Assembly (NCBI GenBank): GCA_017347485.1
Contig: AP021857.1
Span: forward strand, 2,957,390 to 3,021,389
Direction of reading: 5' to 3'
Source of the DNA: Candidatus Desulfobacillus denitrificans
GTDB taxonomy: Bacteria; Pseudomonadota; Gammaproteobacteria; Burkholderiales; Rhodocyclaceae
DNA: 64,000 bases
Notes under the pieces: generated by a model
Told to the model about the DNA's origin: nothing
The model's database searches: none
Seen by the model: the letters and a program-made list of their open reading frames with translations, nothing else
Translations under genes and position numbers: made by a program
Shown here: in pieces, positions 29,436 through 41,056 of the stretch
How positions within the stretch are numbered: the first letter of the stretch is position 1
How the letters are laid out: every line of letters starts with the position of its first letter

Positions 29436-29493
29436 CCCTCGCTTTAGCCGTATTTGTTAAGCGCCCGCAAGCTGACGGTCAAATCGGCGCTGT
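29436..29493 (-). promoter_or_regulatory. SAM-II (SAM-alpha) riboswitch upstream of metX
   Basis: On the minus strand the leader shows the SAM-II pattern in order: P1 5' arm AGCGCC, then GATTTGACCGT, then GC, the P1 3' arm GGCGCT, TTAACAAAT, ACGGCTAAA and a purine-rich end. P1 is a perfect 6-bp stem, and CCGT/ACGG can form the pseudoknot helix. SAM-II is known for sensing SAM upstream of metX/metA, mainly in alphaproteobacteria. The gene context (metX-metW) agrees fully. Confidence 0.85.
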
Positions 29494-29527
29494 GAGGCAA
29501 AGTTACCTTGACGGATCGGGCTTGTCA

Positions 29528-29559
29528 ATTTGCCGGGGCGTTCATTTGCCGGGGCGTTC
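29528..29559 (+). repeat. tandem direct repeat, 2 x 16 bp
   Basis: ATTTGCCGGGGCGTTC occurs twice with no spacer, 35-66 bp upstream of the riboswitch on the metX side. It lies where the metX promoter is expected, so it may be an activator site or simply a replication slip product. Confidence 0.6.
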
Positions 29560-29744
29560 AGGGGTTTGCCGAAAGCATGAATAATGGCGGCCTTTTCGCC
29601 GCGACCCACAACAACGCTGCTGCTGCTCGAACCCGTCCTCTTCCTGCTGCCGCACCCCGTCGCGCTGCGCGCGGAAATCCTCGATTACCAGGCGACGCAC
29701 ATCCAGGCCGAAGATCATCCGTTGCTGATCACCCGGCCTGTCTT

Positions 29745-29768
29745 CGCCGTACTGGCGAGACTGACTTT
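29745..29768 (+). repeat. dispersed bipartite repeat, copy 6
   Basis: Exact in both half-sites, CGCCGT and GACTGACTTT, intergenic, 34 bp before copy 7. Confidence 0.8.
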
Positions 29769-29794
29769 CCCCGCCAACCGCAATGCATCCAGAT

Positions 29795-29825
29795 AGTCAG
29801 CCGCCGCACCACGGCGACTGACTTT
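29795..29825 (+). repeat. dispersed bipartite repeat, copy 7, in palindromic form
   Basis: The plus strand carries CGCCGC-N8-GACTGACTTT (29802-29825). The opposite strand carries CGCCGT-N8-GGCTGACT over the same bases, so two motifs overlap head to head and form a hairpin (AGTCAGCCGCCG pairing with CGGCGACTGACT). It sits 5 bp beyond the bactofilin stop codon. Confidence 0.75.
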
Positions 29826-29830
29826 CGTTT

Positions 29831-30865
29831 TCAGCGCGCCGCGCCGTCTTCGCTTTCCGCCGGCCGCTCCTCGCCGGCCGCGCGGGCGCCCTGCGGCACG
29901 AAGCTCATCCAGGCGCCGCGCTCGATGGTCTTCGGCGTCACCTTGCGGCCCTGGTAGAAGATTTCGAGGTCCCGCCCTTCGGCGACGCGGAACAGTTCGT
30001 TCCTGCCGATCGCGACGCTGATCGTCTTGCCCTGCTGCACGACGAAGCGCGTGCCTTCGCCCGCCTCGCCACGCTTCTTCCTGTAGAGGACCACCGGCTC
30101 CCTGCCGATCAGCAGGAAAGCTCCCGCCGGCTTGGCCGGGTTCACGCCGTGCACGGAGACCGCTTCTTCCGCGTCCGCTGCGGGCGGCGCAGGGGTTGCC
30201 GGCCGGTCTGACGCGCGGGCGTCGGCAGACACGGCGGGCTCTGGGGTTGCGGCAGGTTTGGCGACGGACAGGGGCGCGGCAACGTCCTTCGCGGCGGCTT
30301 CGGCCGCGGCAGGTGCGGGCTTTGCCGGCGGCCGGCTCATCCACACGCCGGCGGCGACGGCCGCGGCGAGCACGGCGGCCCCGCCCAGCGCGCCCCGGCC
30401 GCCGAAGCGCCGGACGCGGCTTTCGCCGCCGGCAGCCGGCGTTGCGCCCGCCTGCGGCGCCTGCCCGGCGTGAACCTCTCGGATCGCGTCGATCGGCAGC
30501 GCCGGCATCAGCGCGCCCTCGACGACGCCGCCGGCATGGATGGCGATTTGCCTGTAAAAGGCGTCGCCGACGACGCTGCCGCCCTGCTGGATGTCGATCG
30601 ACTGCGCGGAATGCAGGGGGCCGAGGACGCGGCCCCGGACGACGATGCGCGGGGCGCCGACCGCGCCGGTCACGCTGCCCGTCGCATCCACCACCACCGT
30701 GCCGCCGGCATCGCCCTGGCAGGCCACGTCGCCGAGGACATCGCCCTGAATGCGGAGGACGCCCGTGAAGGCGATATGGCCGTCGACGCGCATGCCGGCC
30801 CCGACCATGGTGTCGGTGCGGTTCTGCGCACTGGCCGCGCTGCTGCTGGTACCGGACAAGGGCAC
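29831..30865 (-). CDS. bactofilin-type polymer-forming protein with TM segment and RodZ-like C-terminal domain
   Basis: 344 residues from the GTG at 30865. Residues about 18-115 form a bactofilin (CcmA/DUF583) beta-helix: DTMVGAGMRVDGHIAFTGVLRIQGDVLG and VVRGRVLGPLHSAQSIDIQQGGSVVGD. A single TM segment (ALGGAAVLAAAVAAGVW) follows, then an Ala/Pro linker and a C-terminal domain (RNELFRVAEGRDLEIFYQGRKVTPKTIERGAWMSF) that resembles the RodZ/DUF4115 periplasmic domain. This would make a cytoplasmic scaffold tethered to a periplasmic sensor. The open frame extends upstream to 31021 but there crosses an intergenic repeat, so the start is chosen at the GTG, which matches the normal length before the bactofilin domain. 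Confidence 0.75.
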   Translation of the reverse strand: MPLSGTSSSAASAQNRTDTMVGAGMRVDGHIAFTGVLRIQGDVLGDVACQGDAGGTVVVDATGSVTGAVGAPRIVVRGRVLGPLHSAQSIDIQQGGSVVGDAFYRQIAIHAGGVVEGALMPALPIDAIREVHAGQAPQAGATPAAGGESRVRRFGGRGALGGAAVLAAAVAAGVWMSRPPAKPAPAAAEAAAKDVAAPLSVAKPAATPEPAVSADARASDRPATPAPPAADAEEAVSVHGVNPAKPAGAFLLIGREPVVLYRKKRGEAGEGTRFVVQQGKTISVAIGRNELFRVAEGRDLEIFYQGRKVTPKTIERGAWMSFVPQGARAAGEERPAESEDGAAR

Positions 30866-30954
30866 CGCCTCTGTATGGCTGGGAACGCTCCCGGAGGGAT
30901 TATGCCGCTTTCGGCGGAATCGGAACGAAGTTTGCGGAAGGCCGGTGCCGAAGC

Positions 30955-30988
30955 AATAGTCAGCCGCCGTGGCACGGCGGCTGAATTT
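30955..30988 (+). repeat. dispersed bipartite repeat, copy 8, diverged palindromic form
   Basis: CGCCGT-N8-GGCTGAATTT (30965-30988) on plus and CGCCGT-N8-GGCTGACTAT on minus overlap to give a near-perfect hairpin (TCAGCCGCCGTG/CACGGCGGCTGA). It lies 4 bp beyond the stop of the EamA gene and mirrors copy 7, including the sequence running into the stop codon. Confidence 0.65.
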
Positions 30989-30992
30989 GTTC

Positions 30993-31886
30993 TCAGCGCG
31001 GCGGGCCGCCGGGCACGGCACGCGCGCCCAGCATCGCGCCGAGCGTCACCGCGCCCAGCCCCGCCAGCGTCAGCAGCGACAGCGGCTCGCCGAGGACGGG
31101 CACGGCGGCCAGCGCCGAGAGGCCGGGCACGAAGGCCATCAGCAGGGCGACGGTCTGCGCGCCGAGCTGGCGCACGGCGAAGACGTAGAGCAGCATGGCG
31201 ACGAAGACCACCAGCACGCCCTGGTAGACCGCCTGCAGGGCGATCTCGCCGACGGGCGCCTGCGCCAGGGTGCTCGGCAGGAAGAAGTACCACACCGGGA
31301 GGTAGGCGACGGCGCTGCCGAGCGTGGTGGCCACCGTCGCCGCCAGCGGCGCCATCGGATGGCGGCGCAGCAGCAGGGTGAACACCGCCCACGAAGAAGA
31401 GCCGCAGAGGAACAGCGCGTCGCCCGCGAGCTGCAGGCCGGTCAGGCGCGGGCCGTGCGAGAAGGTGTCGGCGGCGGTGAGCAGGATGCCGGCGAAGACG
31501 AGGGCCAGCGCGATGCGCTGCGGCCGCGAGGGTTTCTGGCCGAGCCACAGCCAGGCGATGACGGCGGTGGCGAAGGGCAGCGATCCGGGCAGCAGCACCG
31601 AGGCGTGCGCCGCCGGCGCCAGGCGAAAGCCGGAGTACACCGCGATGGCATAGCCGATGCCGCCGAAGACGGTGAACTGCGCGATGACGCGCAGCGGCGG
31701 CAGCGCGACGCGCGGCAGGAAGCAGAGGGCAAGCAGTCCGCCGACGCCGAAGCGCAGCGCCGTGACGTCCCAGCCGGTGAGCGGGCTCCTGCCGCCGTGG
31801 CGGCTGACGAGGATGAAGCCGGTCCAGATGCAGATGGTGGCGAGCACCGCGATCCAGCCGGCGCGGGTGGGCGACTGTTGACTCAT
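30993..31886 (-). CDS. EamA/DMT-superfamily transporter
   Basis: 297-residue inner-membrane protein with 10 TM segments arranged as two EamA repeats (WIAVLATICIWTGFILVSRHGG and the second starting SSSWAVFTLLLRRHP). Such proteins export small metabolites; the substrate is unknown. It follows the MBL-fold gene by 12 bp at the distal end of the liu operon. Confidence 0.88.
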   Translation of the reverse strand: MSQQSPTRAGWIAVLATICIWTGFILVSRHGGRSPLTGWDVTALRFGVGGLLALCFLPRVALPPLRVIAQFTVFGGIGYAIAVYSGFRLAPAAHASVLLPGSLPFATAVIAWLWLGQKPSRPQRIALALVFAGILLTAADTFSHGPRLTGLQLAGDALFLCGSSSWAVFTLLLRRHPMAPLAATVATTLGSAVAYLPVWYFFLPSTLAQAPVGEIALQAVYQGVLVVFVAMLLYVFAVRQLGAQTVALLMAFVPGLSALAAVPVLGEPLSLLTLAGLGAVTLGAMLGARAVPGGPPR

Positions 31887-31898
31887 GATGCGGCCCGT

Positions 31899-32813
31899 TC
31901 AGCCGCGCGAGACGAGGTCGCCATCCTGCTCGATCAGCACGCCGGCCTTGAGCAGCTCGTCGATGACCAGCGCGGCGACGGCGGCCGGCTCCTTGCGGAA
32001 GAAGGTTTTCGAGACGTCGCGGAAGATGGCGACCCGGCCGAAGTAGTCGCCGATGCCGGCGCGCGGCATACGCCGCTTCTCCAGCAGGGTGAAGGTGAAC
32101 AGCGCCTTCATGGCGCTCTTCGCCATGCGCTCGGGGCTCTGCTCGAAGGCGGCGAGGCGCGCCAGCGCCCGCGCCACCGCCGCCGGATAATCGCCGAAGG
32201 GCGCGCCATGGCCGGGAATCACGGTGTCCACGTCGAGCTCGCGCAGCATTTCCAGCGTGCGCCGCTGCGCCGGCAGGCCGCTCGGGTCGCCGTGCAGCTC
32301 GGCGAACATGACGCCGAAGCCGTCCTGCCACAGCGCGTCGCCGGAGATCAGGATGCGCTCCCTCGGCGCGTAGTACGCCAGCGCGTGCATGTCGTGGCCG
32401 GGCACGTGCAGGGCCTGCCAGCGGAGGCCGCCCATTTCCAGCTCGTCGTCCGGCGCGATCGTCGCGTCGAACTCGAAGGGCTCGGCCTGCTGGTGGGCGG
32501 AGGAGAGCAGCAGCGCGTCCTCGTCCCAGTCCTCGACCGCCGGCGCCATGCCCTCGGGCACCAGGATGCGGCAGCCGTGGGCGCGGCGCACCGCGGCGTT
32601 GCCGCCGATGTGGTCGGAGTGCGAGTGGGTGTTGATGAGGCGCACGAGTCGGCGACCTTCCAGCGCAACAACGACGCGCGCCAGCGTCTCGTCGGCATGG
32701 GTGACATAGCCGGAGTCGACCAGCGTCGCCTCGGCGCCTTCGTGGAAGACGATGTTGTTGGCGTTGAGCCAGTCGCGCGCGATGAAGCGCATCGTTTCGG
32801 GCAGTCGGATCAT
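31899..32813 (-). CDS. metallo-beta-lactamase-fold hydrolase
   Basis: 304 residues with the zinc-binding motif INTHSHSDHIGGN (HxHxDH), a further metal His in HVPGHDMHAL, Asp in ISGDALWQDG and His in VIPGHGAPFGD, then a C-terminal winged-helix-like region. This glyoxalase-II/thioesterase-like family often accompanies acyl-CoA degradation operons, so a CoA-thioester or lactone hydrolase role is plausible. It lies downstream of the liuE block. Confidence 0.87.
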   Translation of the reverse strand: MIRLPETMRFIARDWLNANNIVFHEGAEATLVDSGYVTHADETLARVVVALEGRRLVRLINTHSHSDHIGGNAAVRRAHGCRILVPEGMAPAVEDWDEDALLLSSAHQQAEPFEFDATIAPDDELEMGGLRWQALHVPGHDMHALAYYAPRERILISGDALWQDGFGVMFAELHGDPSGLPAQRRTLEMLRELDVDTVIPGHGAPFGDYPAAVARALARLAAFEQSPERMAKSAMKALFTFTLLEKRRMPRAGIGDYFGRVAIFRDVSKTFFRKEPAAVAALVIDELLKAGVLIEQDGDLVSRG

Positions 32814-32865
32814 ATTCCGTTCCGCGGGTCCATGCGGCAGACGTCGATGCGGGGCGAGCCGAGCA

Positions 32866-33291
32866 TCAGGCCGCCTTGGCGCGCTTGTAGCGGGCGCGCT
32901 CGAAGAAGCGCGCCTCGTCGACGATGAAGCGCTCGAAGCGCCCGGTGGAGATCAGGTCCACGCCGTCGTGCGCCCACACCGAGAAGGCCAGCTTGCGGCC
33001 GTCCACCGACTCCAGGCGCGCCTTCACCGTGACGGTGAGCCCGGCCGGAGTGGCGGCGATGTGGGAGAACTCGAAATGCGTGCCGACGCTCTGCTCGCGC
33101 GGCCAGTCGATGTGCGGGCGGATCAGCTCCATGCAGGCCCATTCCATGAGGCCGACGAGGTAGCCGGTGGCGAGCACTTCCGGCATGGCGCGGAACTCTT
33201 CCGATTCCGGATAGAGCTGCGGCACGGTCTTGCCCGGCGAAATCGCGAATTGCAGTTCGTGCTCGAGACCAGGCTGCAGGCTGTCCTTCAT
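32866..33291 (-). CDS. FlK-like hot-dog acyl-CoA thioesterase
   Basis: 141 residues; a hot-dog fold of the fluoroacetyl-CoA thioesterase-like family, with [21 protein letters not shown] (conserved Thr/Glu region) and [15 protein letters not shown] (conserved His). It probably hydrolyses a dead-end acyl-CoA of the pathway. It overlaps liuE by ATGA. It is a different subfamily from the three other thioesterases of the operon. Confidence 0.83.
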   Translation of the reverse strand: MKDSLQPGLEHELQFAISPGKTVPQLYPESEEFRAMPEVLATGYLVGLMEWACMELIRPHIDWPREQSVGTHFEFSHIAATPAGLTVTVKARLESVDGRKLAFSVWAHDGVDLISTGRFERFIVDEARFFERARYKRAKAA

Positions 33292-34199
33292 GCCTTGCCT
33301 CGCTTCGCCAGCACGGCGCGCGCCACCTTCGAGGCCGGCGCGCGGCCCAGTTCGGCGCAGATGTACGCACCGGCGTCGACCAGGCGGTCGAGGTCGATGC
33401 CGGTCTCGATGCCCAGCCCGTTCATGAGGTACACCACGTCCTCGCTGGCGACGTTGCCCGAGGCGCCGGCGGCGTAGGGGCAGCCGCCGAGGCCGGCGAC
33501 CGAGGCGTCGAAGACGGCAACGCCCATTTCGAGCGAGGCATAGATGTTGGCCAGCGCCATGCCCCAAGTGTCGTGGTAATGGCCGGCGAGGCGCTCGACC
33601 GGCACCAGCAGCGCCACCTCCTCGAGCATGCGCTGCACGGCAGCCGGCGTGCCGACGCCGATGGTGTCGCCGAGGGAAATCTCGTAGCAGCCCATCTCGA
33701 CAAGGCGCGCCGCCACTTCGGCCACGGCGGCGGGCAGCACCGCGCCCTGGTAGGGGCAGCCGACGACGCAGGAGACATAGCCGCGCACGCGGATGCCGTT
33801 CTTCTGCGCCGCCTCGGCGACGGGGCGGAAGCGCTCCAGGCTCTCGGCGATGGAGCAGTTGATGTTCTTCTGCGAGAAGGCCTCGGAGGCGGCGCCGAAG
33901 ACGGCGATCTCCTCGGCGCCCGCAGCGAGCGCCTGCTCGAAGCCCTTCAGGTTGGGCACCAGCACCGGGTAGCTGACGCCGGCGCGGCGCGGCAGGCTCG
34001 TCATCACTTCGGCGGCGTCGCCCATCTGCGGCACCCACTTCGGCGAGACGAAGGCGGCGGCCTCGATGGTTTTCAGGCCGGCCATGCCGAGGCGGTCGAT
34101 CAGCTCGATCTTGACGGCGCTCGGCACGAGCCGGCTTTCGTTCTGCAGGCCGTCGCGCGGGCCGACCTCGACGATCTTGACCTTGTTGGGAAGCGTCAT
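33288..34199 (-). CDS. liuE: hydroxymethylglutaryl-CoA lyase
   Basis: Last step of leucine degradation: HMG-CoA gives acetyl-CoA plus acetoacetate. 303 residues, TIM-barrel with GPRDGLQNE (metal/substrate Asp and Arg), [24 protein letters not shown] (metal His pair) and the signature catalytic Cys in [15 protein letters not shown]. It overlaps the GNAT gene upstream and the thioesterase downstream by 4 bp each. Confidence 0.96.
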   Translation of the reverse strand: MTLPNKVKIVEVGPRDGLQNESRLVPSAVKIELIDRLGMAGLKTIEAAAFVSPKWVPQMGDAAEVMTSLPRRAGVSYPVLVPNLKGFEQALAAGAEEIAVFGAASEAFSQKNINCSIAESLERFRPVAEAAQKNGIRVRGYVSCVVGCPYQGAVLPAAVAEVAARLVEMGCYEISLGDTIGVGTPAAVQRMLEEVALLVPVERLAGHYHDTWGMALANIYASLEMGVAVFDASVAGLGGCPYAAGASGNVASEDVVYLMNGLGIETGIDLDRLVDAGAYICAELGRAPASKVARAVLAKRGKA

Positions 34200-34683
34200 G
34201 CCCGTTTGTCCTGCCGATCGAGTTCGAGTTCCATCCAGACCGTGTCCGGCAAGGGGTTGTGGCAGTAGGCGCGGGTCGGCCGGAAGCCGAAGCTGCGGTA
34301 GAGCGCCAGCGCCTCTTTCATGCCGGAGAGGGTGTCGAGGCAGACGGCCCGGTAGCCGGCCGCGCGGGCGAAACCGATGGCCGTCTCGCCGAGGCGGCGG
34401 CCGAGGCGGCGGCCGCGCCAGGCGCGCCGCACGTACATGCGCTTGAGCTCGGCGGCTTGCGCATCGAGCGGACGCAGGGCGACGCAACCAGCATCGTGGC
34501 CGTCGACGCGGGCGAGCCAGACGCCGCCGCGCGGCGGCGCGTAGGCGCCGGGCAGCGTCGCCAGCTCTTCGGCGAAATTCTGGAAACAGAGGTCGGCGCC
34601 GAGCTGTTCGGCGTATTCCACGAACAGTTCGCGCGCGACCGGAATGGCTTCCGCTCCGTGGGCCGGCATGATCTGGATACCGC

Positions 34684-34687
<4 letters not shown>
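34196..34687 (-). CDS. GNAT-family N-acetyltransferase
   Basis: 163 residues with the acetyl-CoA binding motif [19 protein letters not shown] (R/Q-x-x-G-x-G/A) and the C-terminal [10 protein letters not shown]. The substrate is unknown; it may acetylate a small molecule or a protein of the pathway. A GTG start overlaps the liuD stop (GTGA), and its own stop overlaps the liuE start, so it is firmly part of the liu operon. Confidence 0.87.
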
Positions 34688-36684
<1,997 letters not shown>

Positions 36685-36699
36685 TCAAACCTCCTTCGA

Positions 36700-36784
36700 C
36701 ACAGAGATCACAGAGGCACGGAGGGGACAGAGAAAATCCTTACCGGGTTTCTCTGTGATCTCTGTGTCTCTGTGATCTCTGTGT
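36700..36784. repeat. CACAGAG-type inverted repeat between liuC and liuD
   Basis: Two arms of about 37 bp built from repeated CACAGAG/GATCACAGAG words (left about 36700-36736, right about 36748-36784) pair almost fully across an 11-bp loop. It fills the 110-bp gap between two liu genes. A related element lies at 40979-41047. Both arms also read as tandem near-8-mers, so they may expand and contract. Confidence 0.75.
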
Positions 36785-36794
36785 TTGATGCGGT

Positions 36795-37586
36795 TCATTG
36801 CTTTTGAATCCAGTTCGGCTTGCGCTTCTCGAGGAAGGCGGCCATGCCCTCGCGCCCTTCGGCCGAGGCGCGCACGCGGGCGATGCGCTTCGCGGTATCG
36901 ACGATGATGTCGGAGGTGATCGGCCGGTTGGCGACGGCCTTGATCAGCGCCTTGCATTCGCCCAGCGCCGCCGGGCCGTTGGCGAGCAGGGCGTCGACGA
37001 TCTCGCCGACGGCCTCGTCGAGCTCGGCCTCGCCCGGCACGATCTCGTGCACCAGGCCGATGCGGTAGGCCTCCGCCGCCGAGAAGCGCTCGGCGGTGAG
37101 CATGTAGCGGCGCGCCTTGCGCTCGCCGATGGCGCCGATGACGTAGGGGCTGATCACCGCCGGGATGATGCCGAGCTTGACCTCGGTCAGCGCGAACTGC
37201 GCGTCGAAGGCGGCGATGGCGATGTCGCAGGCCGCCACCAGGCCGACGCCGCCGCCGTAGGCCGGGCCCTGCACGCGCGCCACCGTCGGCTTCTTCATGT
37301 CGTTGAGCAGGCGCAGCATGCCGGCCAGCTCGACGGCATCGCGCTGGGTCTCCTCGGCGCTGTAGCCGGCCGCCTTCTTCATCCAGTTGAGGTCGGCGCC
37401 GGCGCAGAAGCTTTTTCCCGTGCTGGAGAGCACGACGACGCGCACGTCGGCGTCGGTGTCCATCTTGACCAGCGACTCGGACAGCTCGCGGATCAGCGCG
37501 TCGTCGAAGGCGTTGTGCCGCTCCGGGCGGTTCAGCGTGATGATGCCGAGGCCGCTGTCGATTTCGGTGAGGATGGTTTCGCTCAT
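36795..37586 (-). CDS. liuC: methylglutaconyl-CoA hydratase (enoyl-CoA hydratase family)
   Basis: Converts 3-methylglutaconyl-CoA to HMG-CoA. 263 residues of the crotonase fold: SFCAGADLNWMKKAAGYS, the oxyanion-hole VQGPAYGGGVGLVAACDIAIA, and LTEVKLGIIPAVISPYVIGAIG with the catalytic Glu and the isopropyl-binding region typical of LiuC/AUH. It lies 14 bp from liuB. Confidence 0.94.
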   Translation of the reverse strand: MSETILTEIDSGLGIITLNRPERHNAFDDALIRELSESLVKMDTDADVRVVVLSSTGKSFCAGADLNWMKKAAGYSAEETQRDAVELAGMLRLLNDMKKPTVARVQGPAYGGGVGLVAACDIAIAAFDAQFALTEVKLGIIPAVISPYVIGAIGERKARRYMLTAERFSAAEAYRIGLVHEIVPGEAELDEAVGEIVDALLANGPAALGECKALIKAVANRPITSDIIVDTAKRIARVRASAEGREGMAAFLEKRKPNWIQKQ

Positions 37587-37600
37587 TGCTGCTTTCTCCC

Positions 37601-39208
<1,608 letters not shown>

Positions 39209-39217
39209 TGGTTTACC

Positions 39218-39820
39218 TCAGAAGCCTCCGGTCTGCAGCCACTTCTCGATCTGCGGCAGGCGGTCGGCGCCCCAGAAGGGCTCGCCGTCGACGACGAACC
39301 AGGGCGCGCCGCACATGCCCTTGGCCAACGCGGCCTCGGTCTCGGCCCGCAGGCGCTCCTTGATCTCCGGCGTCGCGACGCCGGCGGCGAGCGCCGCGGG
39401 ATCGACGCCGAGGCCGGCGGCGATCTCCTGCAGCACGGCGAGGTCCGAGATGTCGCGCCCGTCCACCCAGTAGGCGCGAAACGCGGCGCGGGCGAACTGC
39501 CGCGCTTTCGCGCAATCCTGCCCGTGCAGCCAGTAGTAGGCGCGCGCCGCCGAGACGGTGGACAGCGGGAACTTGGCGGGGAAATTGAAGGGCACGCCGT
39601 GATAGCGCGCCGAGCGCGCGAAATCGCGCAGCGAGTACTCGCCCTTCAGCGGCACGTTCACCAGCAGCGGCTGCCCGGTCTTCTGGAACACCACGCCGAG
39701 CAGCATCGGCCGCCACTTCACCTTGCGCCCGTATCTTTCCGCCAGGCCGTCGATCATCTCGCTGGCAATGTAGGAATACGGCGAGGAGAAGTCGAAGTAG
39801 AACTCGATCGGGTCGGACAT
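39218..39820 (-). CDS. 2-hydroxychromene-2-carboxylate isomerase family protein (DsbA-like fold)
   Basis: 200 residues of the kappa-class GST/HCCA isomerase family: FYFDFSSPYSYIASE with the conserved Ser, WRPMLLGVVFQKTG and MCGAPWFVVDGEPFWGADRLP. The family isomerises hydroxychromene carboxylate in naphthalene degradation, but many members of acyl-CoA operons have unknown substrates, and that is likely here. It is co-directional, 9 bp from liuB. Confidence 0.85.
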   Translation of the reverse strand: MSDPIEFYFDFSSPYSYIASEMIDGLAERYGRKVKWRPMLLGVVFQKTGQPLLVNVPLKGEYSLRDFARSARYHGVPFNFPAKFPLSTVSAARAYYWLHGQDCAKARQFARAAFRAYWVDGRDISDLAVLQEIAAGLGVDPAALAAGVATPEIKERLRAETEAALAKGMCGAPWFVVDGEPFWGADRLPQIEKWLQTGGF

Positions 39821-39836
39821 GGTTTCCCTCCCCCCA

Positions 39837-40967
39837 TTAAGCCAGGTTGCGGCCGATGACCAGGCGCTGGATGTCGCTGGCGCCCTCGTAGATCTGCGTC
39901 ACGCGCACGTCGCGGTAGATGCGCTCGACCGGGAAGTCTGCCACATAGCCGTAGCCGCCGTGGATCTGGATGGCGTCGGAGCAGACCGCCTCGGCCATCT
40001 CGGAGGCGAACAGCTTGGCCATCGAGGCCTCCTTCAGGCAGGGCTTGCCGGCGTCGCGCAGGCTCGCGGCGTGCAGCACCAGCTGGCGCGCCGCCTCGAT
40101 GCGCGTGGCCATGTCGGCGAGGCGGAAGTTTACCGCCTGATGTTCGATGATGAGCTTGCCGAAGGCCTCGCGCTCCTGGGCGTACTTCAGCGCCGCCTCG
40201 AAGGCCGCGCGCGCCATGCCGACCGACTGGGCGGCGATGCCGATGCGGCCGGCCTCCAGGTTGGCCAGGGCGATGCGGTAGCCCTCGCCCTCGGCGCCGA
40301 GCAGGTTGGCGGCCGGGATGCGGCAGTTCTCGAAGAGGATCTGCGCCGTGTCGGAGGCGTGCTGGCCCATCTTCTCCTCGACGCGGGCGACGACGTAGCC
40401 GGGCGCGTCGGTCGGCACGATGAAGGCCGAGATGCCCTTCTTGCCGGCCGTCTTGTCGGTGACGGCGAAGACGATGGCGACCTGGGCGTGCTTGCCCGAG
40501 GTGATGAATTGCTTGACGCCGTTGAGCACCCATTCGTTGCCGTCTTTCACGGCGCTGGTGCGGATGGCGGCGGCGTCGGAGCCGACATGCGGCTCGGTCA
40601 GGCAGAAGCAGCCGAGCTGCGCGCCGCTGGCAAGCGGCTTGAGGAACCGCTCCCTCTGCGCGTCCGTGCCGAAGGCGAGGATGGGTCCGCACACCACCGA
40701 GTTGTTCACGCTGATGATGGTCGACGTGGCGCCGTCGCCGGCGGCGATCTCTTCCAGGGCGAGCGCCAGCGAGACGTAGTCCATGCCCGCCCCGCCCCAG
40801 CGTTCGGGCACCGCCATGCCGAAGGCGCCGAGGCCGGCGAGCTCCTGCAAGGCCTCCTTCGGGAAGGTGGCCTTGCGGTCCCATTCCGCGGCGAAGGGCG
40901 CCAGACGCTCGCGCGCGAACTCGCGCATGGCGTCGCGGATCATTTCCTGTTCCTGGGTTAGCAACAT
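39837..40967 (-). CDS. acyl-CoA dehydrogenase (short/branched-chain type)
   Basis: 376-residue FAD enzyme. Seen are [18 protein letters not shown] (FAD/substrate loop), FITSGKHAQ, and the C-terminal catalytic-Glu motif [18 protein letters not shown]. The placement of the catalytic Glu near the C-terminus is that of butyryl- or 2-methyl-branched-chain dehydrogenases, unlike LiuA. It may handle isobutyryl- or 2-methylbutyryl-CoA from valine/isoleucine, widening the operon to all branched-chain amino acids; this is inference. Confidence 0.9.
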   Translation of the reverse strand: MLLTQEQEMIRDAMREFARERLAPFAAEWDRKATFPKEALQELAGLGAFGMAVPERWGGAGMDYVSLALALEEIAAGDGATSTIISVNNSVVCGPILAFGTDAQRERFLKPLASGAQLGCFCLTEPHVGSDAAAIRTSAVKDGNEWVLNGVKQFITSGKHAQVAIVFAVTDKTAGKKGISAFIVPTDAPGYVVARVEEKMGQHASDTAQILFENCRIPAANLLGAEGEGYRIALANLEAGRIGIAAQSVGMARAAFEAALKYAQEREAFGKLIIEHQAVNFRLADMATRIEAARQLVLHAASLRDAGKPCLKEASMAKLFASEMAEAVCSDAIQIHGGYGYVADFPVERIYRDVRVTQIYEGASDIQRLVIGRNLA

Positions 40968-40978
40968 ATAAGACCTTT

Positions 40979-41047
40979 AACCACAGAGACACAGAGGCAC
41001 AGAGGAAAACGAAGAACCATGCAAGAAATTCTCTGTGCTTCTGTGGT
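40979..41047. repeat. CACAGAG-type inverted repeat between thiolase and acyl-CoA dehydrogenase genes
   Basis: The left arm contains CCACAGAGACACAGAGGCAC and the right arm CTCTGTGCTTCTGTGG, separated by about 25 bp; they form an imperfect hairpin. Same word family as the element at 36700-36784. The two elements divide the liu operon into three blocks. Confidence 0.75.
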
Positions 41048-41056
41048 GAATGGTTT

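Larger units (their letters stand above)
29494..29830. other. intergenic region between metX leader and bactofilin gene
   Basis: About 340 bp. It must contain the metX promoter (minus strand) close to the riboswitch. It also holds a 16-bp tandem duplication (29528-29559) and two dispersed-repeat copies (29745-29768 and 29802-29825). A plus-strand frame of 70 codons from 29584 exists, but its codon pattern, Leu-rich start and lack of recognisable relatives do not support a gene. Confidence 0.6.

Noticed and set aside
29584..29796. Possible 70-residue protein upstream of metX on the plus strand
   Set aside because: There is no ribosome binding site of note and no family resemblance, and the frame runs through dispersed-repeat copy 6; an alternative frame is equally open.
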